Below are positions 54,972-64,000 of a stretch of 64,000 bases of DNA, piece by piece. How positions within the stretch are numbered: the stretch's first letter is position 1; every line of letters starts with the position of its first letter. Position numbers and translations under genes: made by a program. Source of the stretch: Cotesia glomerata (lineage: Eukaryota > Arthropoda > Insecta > Hymenoptera > Braconidae); NCBI RefSeq assembly GCF_020080835.1, contig NC_058162.1, forward strand, positions 11,919,323 through 11,983,322, in the 5' to 3' direction. The notes under the pieces were generated by a model that was not told the origin of the DNA, ran no database searches, and saw only the letters and a program-made list of their open reading frames with translations.

Positions 54972-55685
54972 AAGGTGCGATTTCACGATGACGCTTGACG
55001 CCAGCTTCGAGCGTCGAATTCGATCACACTGTATAATTTCGATCAAAGCGCCATCTAGATAAAGAGCAGTGATAAAGCTGAAAATTCTGAGCTTTATTTA
55101 ATTGACGCTTATGTACTATTTAATTAAATTAAAAATATTATTTATTGTTTATGAAACATTAAAATAAAAAAAATATAATGGATTTCGATGAGGTAAAATC
55201 TATAGCTATTCTTTATTCTAACCTATTGATATCTATAAAAATATTAATAAATATTCCAATATTCATTAAATTATGACACTAAAGTTGACAAATGTTATAA
55301 ATTTTTTTAGAATTTTATAACAGTGAAATTATTATGAAAAAAATTTAATAAAAAAATACCGCATGTGAAAATTGAAAAAAGTTATTAGCGGAAATTGTTT
55401 AAGTCATTTTTTTTGTTGTGATTGATTTGTCATAAAAATTATGTGTTGTTGTTGTTGTTGTTGTTATTGTTGATCCAAATAGGTTAGGGTATAACATAGG
55501 CTGATAAGTAAACTTTCGATTTTTCTTACTTGTAAAACTAGGGTCGTTTATTTCGTCAAAATGACGCTTGACGCTAAAAGTTTGACGCTGCTTTTTATCT
55601 AGATGGCACTCTAATCGAAATTATACAGTGTGATCAAATTTGACGCTCGAAGCTGGCGTCAAGCGTCGTCGTGAAATCGCACCTT
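54972..55685. mobile_element. TIR element A, ~100 bp arms, TIR AAGGTGCRATTTCA
   Basis: The arms at 54972-55070 and 55588-55685 pair closely (AAGGTGCGATTTCACGATGA, then GACGCTTGACGCCAGCTTCG). The 714 bp element has an AT-rich non-coding centre with a GTT-repeat near 55444. A relative lies at 62252-63299. Confidence 0.8.
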
Positions 55686-55840
55686 TACGAAAAAGTCAGA
55701 CCTTATAACAACTTTCTCGAATTATAGCATTGGCTGCGTTCGTTTACTAAGTTCTTGCCAGATCTTAGCATATCTTGTAGCAACAACTTAAAGTAACTAT
55801 ATTATTTTTTTAAAAAATCTATAATAAAACAAATGCAAGG

Positions 55841-55984
55841 TAAGGTAAAAGCCCCTATATATGATCATGTACCAGTATATGATCACTCCATGTATTTGTA
55901 TACCTATATTTGTGAGTATAGATATACAAATACATGGAGTGATCATATACTGGTACATGATCATATATTGGGGCTTTTACCTTA
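55841..55984. mobile_element. 144 bp near-perfect hairpin MITE
   Basis: TAAGGTAAAAGCCCCTATAT begins a ~60 bp arm that returns almost base for base to end in AGGGGCTTTTACCTTA-like sequence. The loop is about 20 bp. Such a transcript would fold into a miRNA-precursor-like stem. Confidence 0.85.
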
Positions 55985-56469
55985 TATTTATTTAAGTGTG
56001 TTGTTGTATAGCCCCAAATTGGCTATAGTAAATATATTGAGTTCTTTTAATTCGCCCGTTGGAACGCTGTAGGGCGTTCAACTCGCAGTAAATAGATTAA
56101 GGCGGGAGAGTAGATTTAAATTTGAATAATTTAAATTAAATAATATACTATGCGAGACATTAATTCTTCCCAGTCAGTGCTGCTTTTGTAGGAATGGAAA
56201 AATGAATTTTTGGAAATCTCTAAAAATTAATTTGGAAATTTATAAAAATCTACTTTGATGTTAAAGGAAAAAATTATAAAAGAACTTTCGTAAAATAATA
56301 AAAAGCTATAAATGGAAACACGTAAATAAAGAAAATGGCTTATTAGTAAATCTGTAAGTTTGGCCAACTAAAGAAAAATAAATCTCTATTTTTGAAAATT
56401 TCTTTTACTGGAAATATTATTATTTGGTATAAATTAAAAAAATCTAAATATAGTATATTACATACCTAG

Positions 56470-56568
56470 GCCAGTAAAATAAGAAAAGTCTCAGATCACA
56501 TGTAATTGTTGGCCGAGGCGAAGCCGAGGTTGACAAACATGTGATCTGAGGCTTTCTTATTTACTGGC
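56470..56568. mobile_element. ~100 bp hairpin MITE within the left foldback arm
   Basis: GGCCAGTAAAATAAGAAAAG...CAGATCACATGT pairs with ACATGTGATCTGAGGCTTTC...ACTGGCC. The centre is GGCCGAGGCGAAGCCGAGG. The right arm lacks this sequence, so it arrived after the inverted repeat formed. Confidence 0.75.
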
Positions 56569-57179
56569 CAAGGTGTGTATACTATTTTTCTGCTCGACGT
56601 AGCCGGAATGTGGCAACTTTGTTTAGCGCAGCAGCCAGAAAGTTGCTACTTTCCGGCCGGAGGGCAGAAAAATAAATAAACTTCTGTGTAATTGGAAATT
56701 TATCAATTGCAAAATTAATAAAAAAGAGTATATTATATAAATGGATATCTTTTCAATATTCCGTTAAAATAAAAATAATTCTCACTTTATGGAAAATATA
56801 ATTTTCGAAAAAGCTTACGTTTGTACTATAGTATTTACGGTAATTAAAAAAAAAAAAAATTAATTATTAATAAACATATGAATAGACGTCCGAACGATTT
56901 TATGGAATTTTGCAGAAATGGAATTCAATATTTTTAAAAACTAAAAAAAATTGAAATTCACATGAATGGCGATCAATAAAAAGAGAATCGGTAAATATGT
57001 AAATCTCTAAAAATAGAAATCTCTCAAAATGTATCTGTAAAAATGGAAATCTTTAAAAATGGAAATCTTTTAAAATAAATTATCATTTTTTTTTTTATAA
57101 TTAACGAGAATTCCCAATGACTTTGAGAATTTCTTATCCAAAAAGAAGTATCGGGGATACCGGAAGCTCGACTACTAAG

Positions 57180-58578
57180 ACATCTTCTCCGACAGTTCTC
57201 GCGGAAAACGCTAAAATACATTTTAAATCATCAGTTATCATGTAGTGAGGTATCTAGCAAACTGGAAGCTTCACTACCAAGACATCTTCTCCGACGGATC
57301 TCGCGGAAAACGCTAAAATACATTTTAAATCATCAGTTATCATGTAGTGAGGTATCTAGCAAACTGGAAGCTTCACTACCAAGACATCTTCTCCGAAAGT
57401 TCTCGCGAAAAACGCTAAAATACATTTTAAATCATCAGTTATCATGTAGTAAGGTATCTAGCAAAATGGAAGCTTCACTACCAAGATATCTTCTCCGACG
57501 AATCTCCCGAAAAATGCTACAATACATTTTATATCATCAGTTATCATGTAGGGAAGATATCTAGCAAACTGGAAGCTTCACTACCATCTTCTCCGACAGT
57601 TCTCGCAAAAAACGCTAAAATACATTTTAAATCATCAGTTATCATGTAGTGAGGTATCTAGCAAAATGGAAACTTCACTACCAAGATATCTTCTCCGACG
57701 AATCTCCCGAAAAATGCTACAATACATTTTATATCATCAGTTATCATGTAGGAAAGATATCTAGCAAACTGGAAGCTTCACTACCGTCTTCTCCGACAGT
57801 TCTCGCGAAAAACGCTAAAATACATTTTAAATCATCAGTTATCATGTAGTAAGGTATCTAGCAAAATGGAAGCTTCACTACCAAGATATCTTCTCCGACG
57901 AATCTCCCGAAAAACGCTATAATACATTTTATATCATCAGTTATCATGTAAGGAAGATATCTAGCAAACTGGAAGCTTCACTACCAAGACATCTTCTCCG
58001 ACAGTTCTCGCGGAAAACGCTAAAATACATTTTAAATCATCAGTTATCATGTAGTAAGGTATCTAGCAAAATGGAAGCTTCACTACCAAGATATCTTCTC
58101 CGACGAATCTCCCGAAGAACGCTATAATACATTTTATATCATCAGTTATCATGTAGGGAAGATATCTAGCAAACTGGAAGCTTCACTACCAAGACATCTT
58201 CTCCGACAGTTCTCACGGAAAACGCTAAAATACATTTTAAATCATCAGTTATCATGTAGTGAGGTATCTAGCGAACTGGAAGCTTCACTACCAAGACATC
58301 TTCTCCGACGAATCTCCCGAAAAACGCTACAATATATTTTAAATCGTCAGATCATGTAGTGAGGTATCTAGCAAACTGGAAGCTTCACTACCAAGACATC
58401 TTCTCCGACGGATCTCACGAAAAACGCTGAAATACATTTTATATTATCAGTTATCATGTAGGGAAGATATCTAGCAAACTGGAAGCTTCACTACCATCTT
58501 CTCCGAAAGTTCTCGCGAAAAACGCTAAAATACATTTTAAATCATCAGTTATCATGTAGTGAGGTATCTAGCAAACTA
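57180..58578 (-). repeat. Tandem array, ~102 bp unit, about 13-14 copies
   Basis: Each unit contains TATCTAGCAAACTGGAAGCT, CACTACCAAGACATCTTCTCC, CGCTAAAATACATTTTAAA and TCATCAGTTATCATGTAG. Successive TATCTAGC positions at 57249, 57351, 57453 and 57556 show the period. Variants alternate (ACAGTTCTCGCGG versus ACGAATCTCCCGA), hinting at two-unit homogenisation. Confidence 0.92.
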
Positions 58579-58589
58579 GATGAAGCTTC

Positions 58590-58985
58590 TAGTGAAGCTT
58601 CCAGTTTGCTAGATACCTCACTACATGATAACTGATGATTTAAAATGTATTTTAGCGTTTTCCGCGAGAACTTTCGGAGAAGATGTCTTGGTAGTGAAGC
58701 TTCCAGTTTGCTAGATATCTTCCCTACATGATAACTGATGATTTAAAATGTATTTTAGCGTTTTCCGCGAGAACTGTCGGAGAAGATGTCTTGGTAAGCA
58801 GTTTGCTTCACTCAACCATGACAACGATGATTTAAAATGTATTTTAACGTTTTCCGCGAGATCCGTCGGAGAAGATGTCTTTGGAGTGAAGCTTCAGTTA
58901 TACTTCATGATAACTGATGATTTAAAATGTATTTTAGCGTTTTCCGCGAGAACTGTCGGAGAAGATGTCTTAGTAGTCGAGCTTC
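58590..58985 (+). repeat. Tandem array, same unit inverted, about 4 copies
   Basis: The ~102 bp unit is present in opposite orientation, with the third copy diverged (GCAGTTTGCTTCACTCAACC). The two arrays meet at GAAGCTTCTAGTGAAGCTTC near 58580. Confidence 0.9.
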
Positions 58986-59783
58986 CGGTATCCCCGATAC
59001 TTCTTTTTGGATAAGAAATTCTCAAAGTCATTGGGAATTCTCGTTAATTATAAAAAAAAAAATGATAATTTATTTTAAAAGATTTCCATTTTTAAAGATT
59101 TCCATTTTTACAGATACATTTTGAGAGATTTCTATTTTTAGAGATTTACATATTTACCGATTCTCTTTTTATTGATCGCCATTCATGTGAATTTCAATTT
59201 TTTTAAGTTTTTAAAAATATTGAATTCCATTTCTGCAAAATTCCATAAAATCGTTCGGACGTCTATTCATATGTTTATTAATAATTAATTTTTTTTTTTT
59301 TAATTACCGTAAATACTATAGTACAAACGTAAGCTTTTTCGAAAATTATATTTTCCATAAGGTGAGAATTATTTTTATTTTAACAGAATATTGAAAACAT
59401 ATCCATTTATATAATATACTTTTTTTTTTATTAATTTTGCAATTGATAAATTTCCAATTACACAGAAGTTTATTTATTTATTTAGATTTTTTTAATTTAT
59501 ACCAAATAATAATATTTCCAGTAAAAGAAATTTTCAAAAATAGAGATTTATTTTTCTTTAGTTGGCCAAACTTACAGATTTACTAATAAGCCATTTTCTT
59601 TATTTACGTGTTTCCATTTATAGCTTTTTATTATTTTACGAAAGTTCTTTTATAATTTTTTCCTTTAACATCAAAGTAGATTTTTATAAATTTCCAAATT
59701 AATTTTTAGAGATTTCCAAAAATTCATTTTTCCATTCCTACAAAAGCAGCACTGACCGGGAAGAATCAATGTCTCGCATAGTA

Positions 59784-60978
59784 AATATTTAATGAATTTA
59801 AAACGCTCAAATTATTTTAGTTTAATTTAGATTTGCCTTGCGCGCAAATCTATTATTTATTATTCAATAGGTTACAAAATAAAAAGTACCGACAATAATT
59901 TCGAAAAAGGAAAATTTGCGTAGTGTACTACAGTCTTGCTTTTTGATAAGTCCCTTCTTGTTCCTTGGTTTTCGACTCCCCTGGTTGAGATGTTCGTACC
60001 TTTGGAGTGGGAGAGTCCCAGAGGGTAGTGAGGGTAGTTGCGTGCGCCTCTGCGACTCCTGTCTTAAGCAAGCATCCCTTCTCGAGTTGGCAAAAATGGG
60101 ACTATGCTGCGATGACGTCACGGCGACTCGACATTCCCAGACTATATGCAACCCGCATGGATGCTTGGTTTTTATGACCTAGTCTTGAGTACTCGAGCAA
60201 TCCCTTTTTTAAGCGAACGTTTTGGAAAATAAGTTACTTAAAGGATTATGATAATAAAAAGAGTAATAAATAAAGATCTACGGGGTTTTCCCAGCATTGT
60301 AAAGAGTATTTCCAAAACGTTCGGCATCTTATCCTAAGTGACCATTACATGTCTAAACTAACTGGACAGTACTAAAAGTTTTTATAAGTTTTTCCTTGGG
60401 AATTTCCGGTAATTATAAATTCGTCTACACCCTAAAATTTATGATAGAAAATTTCCCATACTTAACAATAGAATTTAAAATAGAAAGGTTTACAATTTTT
60501 TAAAGATTCTTATTTTTCTTACCGATACTATTACAAATAAAATACATATATTTTAAATCTTCCTGGGTTTTTCTCGCTATCATTTATTGCAGCCATCTTT
60601 TTTATATGTAATTCTATATTAATATATAGAGAGCGTTGTGATCAATCCTTTCGGATTCACAACAGTGTCTAAAATTAATTTTTTGGTAGATAAAGTTAGC
60701 CCTGCTCAGAACTTAGTAAACCTGAACGCAGCCATTAACCACCGATTAGATGGGGTAAAAAAAAACTCAAAATAAGGTTTTCGAAATATCCAGGTTTGAT
60801 TTTTTGCAATAAAATATATTCGCTATGAGTGTGACAGCAGCGCCAGTCAAAATATGAACTACGGGAGGCTGTCAGAGTATGTTTTTATACGTATGTCAAT
60901 AGCAAGAAACATAAAAATAAATAAATTTTATAAATAATTGTAAAAAAAAAAGTTATAAAAAATATGTGACAATTTTAT
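59784..60978. other. Non-coding region with a GC-richer patch
   Basis: About 59930-60190 is GC-richer than the surroundings and has short frames on both strands but no recognisable domain. It may be part of an unrecognised repeat. The rest is AT-rich. Confidence 0.3.
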
Positions 60979-61500
60979 ACACCGATAGAAGGATTTGTTT
61001 GTTAATGAATATTTTTTAACTGTTAGCAAATATTTATTTAAAATCAAAAGCAAAAATAGCATTTTCTTTTGACACTTTTTATAATCCTATAGCTGGAATA
61101 CATGATAATAATTCAATTCACTAAATAAATTAACCTTTTTGATATTTATAAATACAAAAGATAATTATGAGCTATGATAGAATTCGGTATTTTACAATAA
61201 ACGTTATTATAATGTAATATAATTAATACAAATAATTTATAAAAATGATTTTTGTTTATGAGAAATCTTCATATCATATGATATTACAAGCAAAACAAAT
61301 TCACTCAACAAAATATTTATTAACTGTTAATAAATATTCGTTAACTATTAATAAATAGTTATTAACTATTAATAAATGTACTTTCCTACCAAATAAATAT
61401 TTATTGAATGTTAAAAAATATTTATTAAAGTTTAATAAATTAAATAATTGTCTTCAAATAAATTAAATTATTAATAGTTAATAAATCCTTTTATCAGTGT
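60979..61500. mobile_element. MITE, TIR CACYGATARAAGGATTT, TA flanks
   Basis: TACACCGATAGAAGGATTTG and its inverse near-copy AAATCCTTTTATCAGTGTA bound ~520 bp of AT-rich sequence rich in TTATTAACTATTAATAA-type palindromes. It is a relative of 39020-39294. Confidence 0.65.
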
Positions 61501-61789
61501 AATAATTGCAGTTTTGTTTTTTAGTTAAACGAATCAACAACAAGTACGTATAATGATAAAAAATAAAAAAGATTGCAGTAAATATTTCTGCTGGTATTTT
61601 TTAAGACACAACAACTCTGGTGTCTCATTTTTTTTTAATTTATTAAAATTAAAACAAAATAAATACTTCCACGTGTACTTACTTACAATTTTAGGAATAA
61701 TAGCCTCCCGTAACTCCGAAAGTAACCACTGCGAACGCTTCAGTCGATTTCATTTCCCCTACCATGGCTTCACTCAGAGCGAATATCTT

Positions 61790-62137
61790 CCCTGATAGCC
61801 AGCGCTTTCTCAGTAAGTGTTGACTTTCAGCAGTTACGGTTAATTTATCCATCAAGTTGGCGGTAATTCTTCACTCAACAACAGTTGTAAGCAAATTGAC
61901 GGAAATCTACGGCCGCAACTTGAATACAAGTTAACAATCAAACTTGTAGTTAAATTTCCTTTCAACTTTACTACAATTTGACGGAAATACTTGTACAGCA
62001 AGTTTTGACGTCTATTTGCAGAGTAAGTTATAGGTAACTAATAGGTAATCGCTCGCTTTGCCAACTCTTTCCGTCAAGTTTGCTTCAAATTGCGGACGTA
62101 GATTGACAGTAAGTTATAGGTAAGGTGGCTATCAGGG
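61790..62137. mobile_element. Possible MITE, TIR CCCTGATAGCCA
   Basis: CCCTGATAGCCA at 61790 and its exact inverse ending at 62137 enclose 348 bp containing repeated AAGTTATAGGTAA and TTGACGGAAAT motifs. No clear target duplication was seen. Confidence 0.5.
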
Positions 62138-62251
62138 TTGCCGTAGAATTTATGGAGAAATTATAATTATAAAATCACAGAAAATTTTTAAGTAACCTAC
62201 ATTTAAATGGCGTCAGAAAATTTGGCAACGTTGTGTAGCGCGCGAGCTTCA

Positions 62252-63299
62252 AGGTGCAATTTCATGCTGACGCTTGACGCGGATTCTTACAAACTAAACA
62301 ATGTTTAGTTTTGACGCTGCGTTAATTTAAGATGGCGCTTCAGTCGAAATTATATACTGTTATAATCTGATCCGATGTTTAGTAAGTTTTTACTGCTGTA
62401 GATGTCTCAATATTATAGTTAGATTCGGCTCAGATCGGCGGGCTCTTTAAAATTCGCTAAAGAATACGAAAGTATTCCTGTTACGGACTTTCGTGAATAA
62501 TAATTAATATTATTATTAATTTATACTAGTTAGGATGAGGATTTGGCATTCGGTATTATGAATGATGAGATTTTATATGCAAGTTATATGGGATATATTG
62601 TAAGATGTTTCATATTCAGGAGTTACTTGCTTACTGCTATATCTTAATTTTCCTAAGTTTTACATCGAGTTAATAACTTATTTTAGAGGGGAGATTTTAG
62701 CTTTAGGGTTGGATTTATTATAAGAATGATTTCTAATTGGTCGATTTCTTCAAGAGTGGGACTCAAAAGTAAAAGTGACGCCTTCGCTTAATTTTCTCTC
62801 GGAAAAGTGAAACTAACCATGTGTTTAACACATGGCGTCGTAGTCGTTGTCTGGTTAGAAGAAAAGCCATAAAAAAGGGAATATTTAGTTTAGCCTAGGA
62901 TAATAAAGTCCTTTATTCAAAGTCGTAAATTGTAGTATTTTGCTAGAGTCTCTAAGAAACAAAGATGTATTTGTTATTTAAGATTTTAGTTTCTCCTTTT
63001 TATAGCTTTTTCTCTGAGATATTATATTTTATTTTCCTCTCGAGTGACCATTCTATATTTAAGTATTCCATATGTTTTATTTTCTTTGTTACGATGTTCT
63101 TAATATTATTCTTATTATTTTTCTACAAATAATTATTCTTATAATTATATTATTAATCAATTATTTGTCTGATTTGAATTTAAATAAACCGCTAATTTAT
63201 ATCCTATGTAGATGGCGGCATGTGCTGCTACATCACAATACCATTTAACCTCATTTGACGCTCTAAACCAGCGTCAAACGTCAGCATGAAATTGCACCT
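62252..63299. mobile_element. TIR element B, TIR AGGTGCAATTTCATGCTGAC
   Basis: The arms match each other for about 30 bp well and then more loosely. The same terminal motif is seen in 54972-55685, so these are one family. The 1.05 kb copy has an ~850 bp centre unlike that of copy A. Confidence 0.7.
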
Positions 63300-63496
63300 C
63301 AGACCATTCAATAAATTAAAACTCAACTTTAACGCGCTTATGTCTTTCATACATACTTATTAGTTAATTAATTGTTACCAAATTTTCATAATTCATAATT
63401 GAAAAATAAAACAATAATTAAAAAATACTAGCATTCCTGCCATGAGATATTAGAATGTTATGGTTTTGTGACTAAACATTTTTAATTAATTTATTT

Positions 63497-64000
63497 ATCC
63501 ACAGATTCGGTAGAATCTGGCGCCAAGTTCCGTTCAAATCTACTGTAAACGGAGCGCCAGACTACCGACTATGTTTACTGTAAGCAGAACGGTATTTTGA
63601 GGTTGCAAAATTTTATTTAATTCTACGGTACTTTTTTTTCCTAAATTGTATATTATAACAGTAATTCATACTTTATTTGACTGTTATTAATTAATTATAT
63701 TCACTTATAACAATTAATCTAATTGAAATTATTAAATTTAATCAGCACAAACTATAGCAACGCAAAAATTTCGATCCTGACTTTTTTTCGACGGGCAAAG
63801 TGATCTGCCACAGACTAAATAATTCGAGAATGCATAGTAATCCTTCATTAGATGGGAAACTACAGTTAAAAAAGATATTTCACAGCTTGCATCTACACCC
63901 GCCAGGGTGCGCTGGAATTATTTTTACATAAACTGTAGTTTCAAGGGGATAGTTTGCTATAAAAAATGCAACCAACGCGAGATTTAAGTTGGTACCAATT
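63497..64000 (+). mobile_element. Hairpin-bearing element, copy 4, cut by window end
   Basis: It starts ATCCACAGATTCGG and follows the terminal and single-copy parts of copies 1-3 up to TTTAAGTTGGTACCAATT. The hairpin part should lie just outside the window. Confidence 0.85.

Larger units (their letters stand above)
56146..59783. mobile_element. Foldback-like element, 3.6 kb
   Basis: Outer inverted arms run from TACTATGCGAGACATT at 56146 to its inverse ending at 59783, with matching sequence inward to about 57175 and 58985. Between them are ~102 bp tandem repeats whose orientation flips near 58580. Long inverted repeats made of unique outer sequence plus inner tandem subrepeats are the architecture of Foldback elements. 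The left arm has an extra ~235 bp insertion at about 56465-56690. Identical short frames on the two arms are mirror copies, not genes. Confidence 0.8.

Noticed and set aside
57180..58985. CRISPR-like array of regular ~102 bp repeats
   Set aside because: Whole units are repeated with no constant-repeat/unique-spacer alternation, and the setting is eukaryotic. It is a tandem array.
57024..59124. Identical 65-residue frame on both foldback arms
   Set aside because: The two are mirror copies in inverted repeats, at an arm/array boundary, with no known domain. Duplication of the DNA explains the identity.
59864..60182. Paired frames of 95 and 88 residues on opposite strands
   Set aside because: No domain was recognised and the two overlap antisense. 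A GC-richer non-coding patch is the simpler reading.
1..64000. Integrated polydnavirus or other viral segment
   Set aside because: A parasitoid host would make this worth checking, but no viral gene family or segment-end structure was seen. Everything large is explained by transposons and two host genes.

Overview
The window is AT-rich animal DNA, best explained as an insect nuclear genome, and it is almost entirely intron and transposon sequence around two host genes. The insect assignment rests on a spliced ezrin/radixin/moesin gene whose sequence matches what I know of insect Moesin, short GT-AG introns, and an insect-type repeat load: Helitron-like elements, TA-flanked MITEs, a Tc1 element and an RNase H-bearing LINE. 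A hymenopteran parasitoid is my guess, not something the sequence proves.

Host genes. (1) Moesin (+ strand): seven exons between 8503 and 27064 give the last ~508 residues, from mid FERM domain to the stop codon. The first ~65-70 residues must lie left of the window. The intron at 8626-24172 (15.5 kb) is packed with transposons, and two short downstream introns each carry a MITE. (2) A MIT-domain protein (+ strand): a probable 5' UTR exon ends at 46447 and the first coding exon runs 46732-46924 with a good splice donor. A 6.1 kb LINE sits in the following intron and no further exon was recognised. A possible terminal exon of an unknown minus-strand gene lies at 28634-28773.

Mobile DNA, left to right: a TA-flanked TIR element with a tRNA-like core (432-2292); a piggyBac-type MITE (3611-3726); a probable 2.3 kb solo LTR (4254-6540); a MITE (7854-8079); a TTAA-flanked Kolobok-like element with a partial transposase (8814-10247); copy 1 of a family with a 520 bp hairpin (13389-14522); Helitron-like DNA with a ~141 bp tandem array (15043-19919); a tRNA-headed SINE (19999-20483); a decayed LINE (about 21690-22310); a second tRNA-containing TIR element (23390-23938); a short-TIR transposon with hairpin copy 2 nested inside (29415-31003) and its unoccupied paralogue (34235-34841); a Helitron-like element (31071-34225) holding a third tRNA-containing TIR element; a LINE split by a 5.2 kb TIR element (34870-40770); hairpin copy 3 split by a Helitron (40860-43599); an apparently intact Tc1/mariner element (43664-45224); a nearly full-length LINE (47325-53427); a TIR element and a hairpin MITE (54972-55984); a foldback-like element with ~102 bp tandem repeats (56146-59783); further MITEs; and hairpin copy 4 running off the right edge.

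Several insertions can be checked inside the window because the unoccupied sequence can be read: a Helitron exactly between A and T, a 5.2 kb element with a 9 bp duplication whose removal restores a LINE reading frame, the hairpin family at a site whose empty paralogue lies 4.8 kb away, and a TA-flanked element whose removal restores a tandem-repeat unit. I found no host pathway or cluster that looks like a new biological system. The novelty is in the structure of the mobile elements.
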